Of a stretch of DNA of 9,503 nucleotides, positions 6,976-9,503 are shown piece by piece; within the stretch, counting starts at the first letter, position 1, and each line of letters starts with the position of its first letter. The notes under the pieces were generated by a model. It was not told the DNA's origin and searched no databases. It saw only the letters and a list, made by a program, of their open reading frames with translations. The translations under genes were made by a program, and so were the position numbers. Source of the stretch: Ruminococcus sp. (GTDB lineage: Bacteria; Bacillota; Clostridia; Oscillospirales; Ruminococcaceae); assembly GCA_014799675.1 (NCBI GenBank), contig JAAVHM010000129.1, positions 1 to 9,503 of the forward strand, read 5' to 3'.

Positions 6976-7158
6976 TCAGCTCGAAAGCTGTTCGCTGAGC
7001 CAGCTGGTATACTCGTTTTCTGAACCTGCTGTTTTTGCTGCGACGGCGAGCTGGAAATCCTGCGCTTTGGTGATAAACCCGTTAAAGGCTTGCAGGTCAC
7101 CGTCCAGCTTGTACTGCTCTTGCTTCTTGCGGTAAACTTCCTCATACAATAAATTCAT
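6976..7158 (-). CDS. Small hypothetical protein, 60 aa
   Basis: The product begins MNLLYEEVYRKKQEQYKLDG and ends WLSEQLSS. I do not recognise the family. It is soluble, charged at the start, with a probable helix over residues 1-20 and an Ala/Lys-rich helix near 32-46, and has no cysteines, signal or membrane segment. A near-ideal ribosome binding site (AAAGGAG, 8 bases before the ATG) supports translation. A minus-strand -10 element near 7298 and a terminator at 6867-6938 bracket it as a single-gene unit. An overlapping frame in the same span lacks a comparable ribosome binding site. Confidence 0.72.
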   Translation of the reverse strand: MNLLYEEVYRKKQEQYKLDGDLQAFNGFITKAQDFQLAVAAKTAGSENEYTSWLSEQLSS

Positions 7159-7303
7159 AGCTGATTCTCCTTTGGAAAAGTAAAAAGTGTTTGTACGAAC
7201 ATATGCGCCGAAAGCTCTTGCTTCTTGCTTCCTGCCTCTTTAACAGAAACTGTAAAACAGGCGGAACATTTCGCTCTTATAGCACATATTGTTTTCAATT
7301 ATA
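7159..7303 (-). promoter_or_regulatory. Promoter candidates and long leader of the 60-aa gene
   Basis: On the minus strand TATAAT (7298-7303) is preceded by TGA (extended -10), but I see no good -35. A second candidate, TGC-TATAAG, sits at 7276-7281. Either gives a leader of about 110-135 nt, long for so small a gene. The leader contains the tandem repeat GAAGCAAGAAGCAAG and a possible weak hairpin with CCTG/CAGG ends. No known riboswitch motif was recognised. Confidence 0.45.
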
Positions 7304-7444
7304 TCACAAAACCCAATATCTTGCTATTGTCTTATTGCACAAAAAAGAAAATTTTTACTGTTGATTATATCACTTGACAAATTGCGGGCGAACGTTTTAT
7401 GCGGTTTGCACGCGGTTTGGGAAAATTTTCCTCAATATTAAAAA

Positions 7445-7478
7445 GAAGATAGAGAACAGCAATATGTTCCCTATCTTC
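7445..7478 (-). terminator. Intrinsic terminator on the minus strand
   Basis: The stem GAAGATAG (7445-7452) pairs with CTATCTTC (7471-7478), one mismatch follows, then GAACA (7454-7458) pairs with TGTTC (7465-7469) around a 6-base loop. Read leftwards it runs into TTTTTAATATT, as expected of a rho-independent terminator. No minus-strand protein gene lies just upstream, which is the main reason for proposing an RNA gene here. Confidence 0.7.
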
Positions 7479-7788
7479 CAAATGGAGATGTATATGAATC
7501 TGCCAAAAAGGCTGAGCCTTTACCCTTACAGGCGTACTGTGTCAATAAGGGTAAAATGTTTCCATGAATGACACATATCTGTATAGTTACATGGATAATG
7601 GCAGCGGTATTGTTGGATACCGCCCTTTTAAGGACGGTTTGTTATTTTTCACACTTTGTTATTTTTTCCAAAGCAGCATTTTCAACCCCGCCGTTTTTGG
7701 CGGGACATAAGCTGTTCAGGCAAGCTTCCCTGCTCGTCCTTAACATGATATAAGTATACCGCGCTTTTGTGTTGATATCATGAAAAGC
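7445..7788 (-). ncRNA. Candidate structured RNA: about nine inverted repeats in 345 bp
   Basis: No credible protein gene covers this stretch, yet it is packed with complementary segments. They are 7445-7452/7471-7478, 7507-7511/7517-7521, 7519-7528/7546-7555 (10 bp), 7562-7566/7590-7594, and 7604-7610/7617-7623 (7 bp). Further ones are 7628-7636/7734-7742 (9 bp, long range), 7687-7692/7699-7704 (6 bp), 7709-7713/7723-7727, and 7763-7768/7783-7788. The minus strand is preferred because the 7445-7478 hairpin is followed there by TTTTTAAT. No good minus-strand promoter was found. A plus-strand reading, as a leader of the reductase gene with a partial terminator at 7604-7627, remains possible. 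The RNA family is not identified. Confidence 0.5.
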
Positions 7789-7857
7789 ATCTGAAAGGAA
7801 AATAAAACCTCAATAAATTTTATGCGGATTTTTGTGCAATTCGGGCATAATATCTGC

Positions 7858-8784
7858 ATGGAAAAGAAAATTGTAAAAACAAAGCTTGTAATAATCGGAG
7901 CAGGTCCTGCGGGGATCACCGCCGCGATTTACGCCGCCCGCGGGGGGATTGCTCCCGTTATTCTTGAAAAGGGAGTTGTGGGGGGACAGGTCGCGGGGAG
8001 CAGTATCGTGGAGAATTACCCCGGTTACGTCAGCATATCGGGGGCTGATCTTGCGGGAAAATTCCGTGAACACCTCTCCGCCCTCGGTACGGAGATAGAC
8101 GAGTTCGACCCAATAGAGCGTGCGGAGCTTTCCGACGACAGCAGGAAAATTTTCACCGAAAGCAAAATATACGAAGCCGCCGCCGTTATCATTGCGGCGG
8201 GAGCTTCCCCAAAGCTTCTGCCCGTAAAAAGCGAAGCGGAATTCCACGGCAGAGGGGTACACTACTGCGCGCTGTGCGACGGCTCGGCGTACAAGGGAAA
8301 GGTTGTGGGCGTTGTGGGCGGCGGCAGCGCGGCTCTGGAGGAAGCGCTGTACCTTTCCGAAATCGCGGAAAGGGTGATAATCATACGCCGCAAAAGCAGC
8401 TTCCATGCCGAAAATTCTATTCTGAAAAGGGTGGAAAGCAAGTCCAATATTGAGATAATGTACAACACCGACCTTGTTGACGTTGGCGGAGAAAATGCTT
8501 TGGAGTACGCGCTTGTATGCGATACGGGGGACAAGAAAACTGTCCGCAGGCTTCCCCTTTCCGCTGTGTTCGGATATATAGGAAGCGTCCCCCAAACGGA
8601 TTTTCTGGAGGGTAGCGTCAAGCTTAACGACAGCGGATATATCATTACGGACGAGAATTTGCAGACAAATATCAAGGGCGTTTTTGCGGCGGGGGACGTC
8701 CGCGAAAAACGTTACCGACAAATAGTGACGGCGGTTTCCGACGGAGCTATAGCCGCCCTTAACGCAATTAATAATGATAAATAA
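7858..8784 (+). CDS. trxB: Thioredoxin-disulfide reductase-like flavoprotein
   Basis: The 308-aa product is a two-domain FAD/NAD(P)H reductase of the low-molecular-weight thioredoxin reductase type. The FAD motif GAGPAG is at 14-19. The redox pair is C137-A-L-C140 (HYCALCDG; the classic form is CATC). The second nucleotide site GGGSAA is at 154-159. The C-terminal FAD motif FAAGDVREKRYRQIVTA begins at about 276. After the second nucleotide site it has RRKSSFHA, one residue longer between the Arg pair and the Phe than the common RRDxFRA, which may bear on cofactor choice. I choose ATG 7858 because MEKKIVKTKLVIIGAG is a natural beginning. An ATG at 7822 would add 12 unusual residues, and neither has a Shine-Dalgarno at normal distance. 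It probably reduces the redoxin encoded 13 bases downstream. Confidence 0.88.
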   Translation: MEKKIVKTKLVIIGAGPAGITAAIYAARGGIAPVILEKGVVGGQVAGSSIVENYPGYVSISGADLAGKFREHLSALGTEIDEFDPIERAELSDDSRKIFTESKIYEAAAVIIAAGASPKLLPVKSEAEFHGRGVHYCALCDGSAYKGKVVGVVGGGSAALEEALYLSEIAERVIIIRRKSSFHAENSILKRVESKSNIEIMYNTDLVDVGGENALEYALVCDTGDKKTVRRLPLSAVFGYIGSVPQTDFLEGSVKLNDSGYIITDENLQTNIKGVFAAGDVREKRYRQIVTAVSDGAIAALNAINNDK

Positions 8785-8797
8785 AAGGAGATTTGCC

Positions 8798-9028
8798 ATG
8801 ATAAAGGTTTTTTCATCTGACAGCTGCGGCTACTGCACAAAATTAAAAGCATATCTTGACAGCAGAAAGGTCAAATACGATGTGATAGACGTTTCCGAGT
8901 CGCGGGACAATTACAACAAGCTTGTGGAGGTCTCGGGGCAGACGGGGATTCCCGTTACCCTGTTCGACAGCGGGAAATATGTTATCGGCTTTGACAAGCC
9001 CAAGATCGACAGTCTGCTTGAAGCGTAA
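8798..9028 (+). CDS. Glutaredoxin/NrdH-like redoxin
   Basis: The 76-aa product has a glutaredoxin-type thioredoxin fold. An early beta strand (MIKVFSSDSC) leads into the redox motif C10-G-Y-C13. The cis-proline loop is TGIPVT with P52, and the strand ends YVIGFDKPK. The length and CGYC motif fit NrdH-redoxin/glutaredoxin-like proteins that are reduced by thioredoxin reductase instead of glutathione. The adjacent reductase gene supports that pairing by context. AAAAGGAG stands 7 bases before the ATG at 8798. An in-frame ATG at 8774 would overlap the reductase gene and lacks such a site. Likely roles are electron supply to ribonucleotide reductase or general disulfide reduction; no nrd gene is in the window. 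Confidence 0.9.
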   Translation: MIKVFSSDSCGYCTKLKAYLDSRKVKYDVIDVSESRDNYNKLVEVSGQTGIPVTLFDSGKYVIGFDKPKIDSLLEA

Positions 9029-9059
9029 AAAAATCTCCCCAATTTCAGGGGAGATTTTT
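9029..9059. terminator. Terminator of the reductase/redoxin operon
   Basis: A perfect 12-bp stem pairs AAAAATCTCCCC (9029-9040) with GGGGAGATTTTT (9048-9059) around a 7-base loop. It starts immediately after the redoxin stop codon. A second terminator with the same AATCTCCCC left arm lies at 9426. Confidence 0.93.
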
Positions 9060-9060
9060 G

Positions 9061-9089
9061 TTGACAAATATTGAAAAACATGGTATTAT
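9061..9089 (+). promoter_or_regulatory. Near-consensus promoter of the toxin-like peptide mRNA
   Basis: A perfect TTGACA (9061-9066), a 17-base spacer and TATTAT (9084-9089) predict a start near 9096. The -35 box begins right after the preceding terminator. The first transcribed bases form a small hairpin, GCGGA-CTTGT-TCCGC (9096-9110), like the 5'-end stems that stabilise type I toxin mRNAs. Confidence 0.88.
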
Positions 9090-9119
9090 AATAATGCGGA
9101 CTTGTTCCGCAGGAATAAA

Positions 9120-9171
9120 GCGCACCCCGGGTTGGACGGCTTGCTCCCCTTTTATTTCAAAGTAAAGGGGG
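9120..9171 (+). promoter_or_regulatory. 5' leader with sequestered ribosome binding site and long-range pairing
   Basis: The strong Shine-Dalgarno AAAGGGGG (9164-9171) can pair with CCCCTTT (9146-9152), which would hide it. The same leader can pair with the 3' part of its own mRNA: GCGCAC (9120-9125) with GTGCGC (9359-9364), and 14 uninterrupted bases at 9136-9149 with 9339-9352. Both pairings use 9146-9149, so they compete. Such mutually exclusive folds are known to hold full-length type I toxin mRNAs inactive (Hok, Fst and TxpA-like systems). Their use here is inferred. Confidence 0.7.
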
Positions 9172-9179
9172 TCGGTAAT

Positions 9180-9269
9180 ATGGAAATGAGTTTTTCAGAT
9201 TTAATTTTATTTTTGAACCTCATAGTAAATATTATCTCCCTTACATATAATCTGATAAAGAAAAAGTAA
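9180..9269 (+). CDS. Small hydrophobic peptide, putative holin-like type I toxin, 29 aa
   Basis: The 29-aa peptide starts MEMSFSDLILFLNLIVN, has a single hydrophobic helix over about residues 5-25 (Leu/Ile/Phe/Val with a few Asn, Ser and Tyr) and ends in IKKK. This pattern, a short polar start, one membrane span and a basic tail, matches small type I toxins such as the putative holin-like toxins, Fst and TxpA. These insert in the membrane when over-expressed. AAAGGGGG lies 8 bases before ATG 9180; the ATG at 9186 is an alternative. It is too short for usual gene finders. Its identity rests on the peptide pattern together with its promoter, leader and antisense RNA. It is not a leader peptide, because no gene follows in the same direction before the terminator. 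Confidence 0.82.
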   Translation: MEMSFSDLILFLNLIVNIISLTYNLIKKK

Positions 9270-9274
9270 GGCAG

Positions 9275-9373
9275 ATAAAAAACGCAACCGTCTATAACTC
9301 TTCCAAAGTTGACGGTTGCATAGCAACATATACACTGCGGGGAGCAAGCCGTTCGTCGGTGCGCTCCTTTTAT
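9275..9373 (-). ncRNA. Antisense RNA, putative type I antitoxin
   Basis: Transcription from the minus-strand promoter at 9380-9408 should begin near 9373. It should end after the hairpin GCAACCGTC/GACGGTTGC (9284-9292 with 9311-9319, 18-base loop), which is followed on this strand by GTTTTTTAT. The RNA of about 98 nt would be fully complementary to the 3' untranslated region of the peptide mRNA, ending just past the peptide stop codon without covering the coding region. This 3'-overlap layout resembles RatA/TxpA and SR4/BsrG in Bacillus. In those systems the antisense RNA causes RNase III cleavage of the toxin mRNA; that mechanism here is inferred. Confidence 0.8.
9341..9371 (+). terminator. 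Likely 3' end of the toxin-like mRNA
   Basis: GGAGC (9341-9345) pairs with GCTCC (9363-9367), with a short inner CCG/CGG pairing, followed by TTTT. It is a modest terminator. It uses bases that also take part in the long-range pairing with the leader, and it lies opposite the start of the antisense RNA. Confidence 0.55.
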
Positions 9374-9379
9374 GTTTAT

Positions 9380-9408
9380 AGTATACACCATTCACACCGA
9401 TTTGTCAA
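9380..9408 (-). promoter_or_regulatory. Near-consensus promoter of the antisense RNA
   Basis: On the minus strand a perfect TTGACA (9403-9408), a 17-base spacer and TATACT (9380-9385) predict a start near 9373. Its -35 is identical to, and its strength similar to, that of the promoter for the opposing peptide mRNA. Confidence 0.88.
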
Positions 9409-9425
9409 TACTTTCAAATAAAAAA

Positions 9426-9457
9426 TCTCCCCGAGCTGAACGGGGAGAATTTTTTTA
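9426..9457. terminator. Bidirectional terminator right of the toxin-antitoxin module
   Basis: TCTCCCCG (9426-9433) pairs with CGGGGAGA (9441-9448) around AGCTGAA. TTTTTTTA follows on the plus strand and, past the stem, ATTTTTTATT on the minus strand. It probably ends the minus-strand gene whose last codons are at the window edge and also stops leftward transcription entering the antisense unit. Confidence 0.88.
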
Positions 9458-9475
9458 TACATAGTATTTTATTGT

Positions 9476-9503
9476 TTAGCCGATAGTTACAACAACTTCA
9501 TTC
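9476..9503 (-). CDS. 3' end of a minus-strand gene (partial)
   Basis: Reading leftwards from the window edge, codons give NEVVVTIG followed by TAA (9478-9476). A strong terminator begins 19 bases further on, as expected after a real stop codon. Only eight residues are visible, so no family can be named. The frame is chosen because it ends just before the terminator; chance is possible. Confidence 0.4.

Noticed and set aside
7568..7753. Plus-strand frame of 61 codons between the small frame and the reductase gene
   Set aside because: No ribosome binding site, no known family, and it lies over several hairpins, so RNA structure explains the region better.
7745..7775. T-box-like string TATACCGCG near 7757
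   Set aside because: Only part of the T-box antiterminator consensus is present. There is no specifier stem, no matching terminator and no aminoacyl-tRNA or amino acid gene downstream.
7810..8799. Long minus-strand open frame opposite the thioredoxin reductase gene
   Set aside because: The plus strand holds all the FAD, CxxC and NAD(P)H motifs. The minus frame lacks motifs and a ribosome binding site.
9180..9269. Phage holin or leader peptide interpretation of the 29-aa frame
   Set aside because: No phage genes are near. No gene follows in the same direction before the terminator, and the opposing promoter and antisense terminator fit a type I toxin better.

Overview
The window looks like a chromosomal segment of a low-to-mid GC, Gram-positive anaerobe of the Clostridia, most likely Oscillospiraceae (Ruminococcus-like). 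The evidence is AGGAG-type ribosome binding sites, TTGACA/TATAAT promoters (several with an extended TGN -10), strong intrinsic terminators, lipoproteins with Thr/Glu-rich linkers and a secreted family-5-type glycoside hydrolase. The genus is inferred from gene style; no marker gene was compared.

Layout. Positions 1-370 hold no convincing gene: a near-perfect 33-36 bp inverted repeat (56-153) is followed by an A/C-rich, G-poor stretch. A clear promoter (371-399) drives rimO (431-1771), which overlaps pgsA (1768-2328) by 4 bp. A small convergent gene on the minus strand (2369-2533, 54 aa) has its own promoter and terminator. Then comes a plus-strand cluster: a YjbR/MmcQ-like protein (2637-2990), a lipoprotein of unknown function (3002-4129) and a lipoprotein glycoside hydrolase (4147-5313). 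It ends at a 16-bp bidirectional terminator shared with a minus-strand operon: a cytidylate-kinase-like protein (6749 down to 6159) followed by an alpha/beta hydrolase (6138 down to 5398). A 60-aa minus-strand gene (7158 down to 6976) has a long leader and a GC-rich terminator. About 660 bp (7159-7821) then lack a credible protein gene on the plus strand. Most of this (7445-7788) is a run of inverted repeats ending in a minus-strand terminator, a candidate structured RNA. A thioredoxin-reductase-like gene (7858-8784) and a glutaredoxin/NrdH-like gene (8798-9028) form a redox pair.

The most interesting element is at 9061-9408. A 29-aa hydrophobic peptide with a Lys tail (9180-9269) is read from a near-consensus promoter. 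An oppositely oriented near-consensus promoter (9380-9408) and an intrinsic terminator (9275-9319) define an antisense RNA of about 100 nt over the peptide mRNA's 3' untranslated region. The 5' leader can hide the Shine-Dalgarno sequence and can also pair over 14 + 6 bp with the 3' end. This is the architecture of a type I toxin-antitoxin module (TxpA/RatA, Fst and holin-like toxin style). Two similar terminators (9029-9059 and 9426-9457) flank it. The last 28 bases appear to hold the 3' end of another minus-strand gene.

How the parts work together: rimO (ribosomal protein S12 modification) and pgsA (phospholipid synthesis) are housekeeping genes. The lipoprotein pair probably acts at the cell surface on polysaccharide. 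The reductase/redoxin pair probably moves electrons from NADPH to disulfide substrates.
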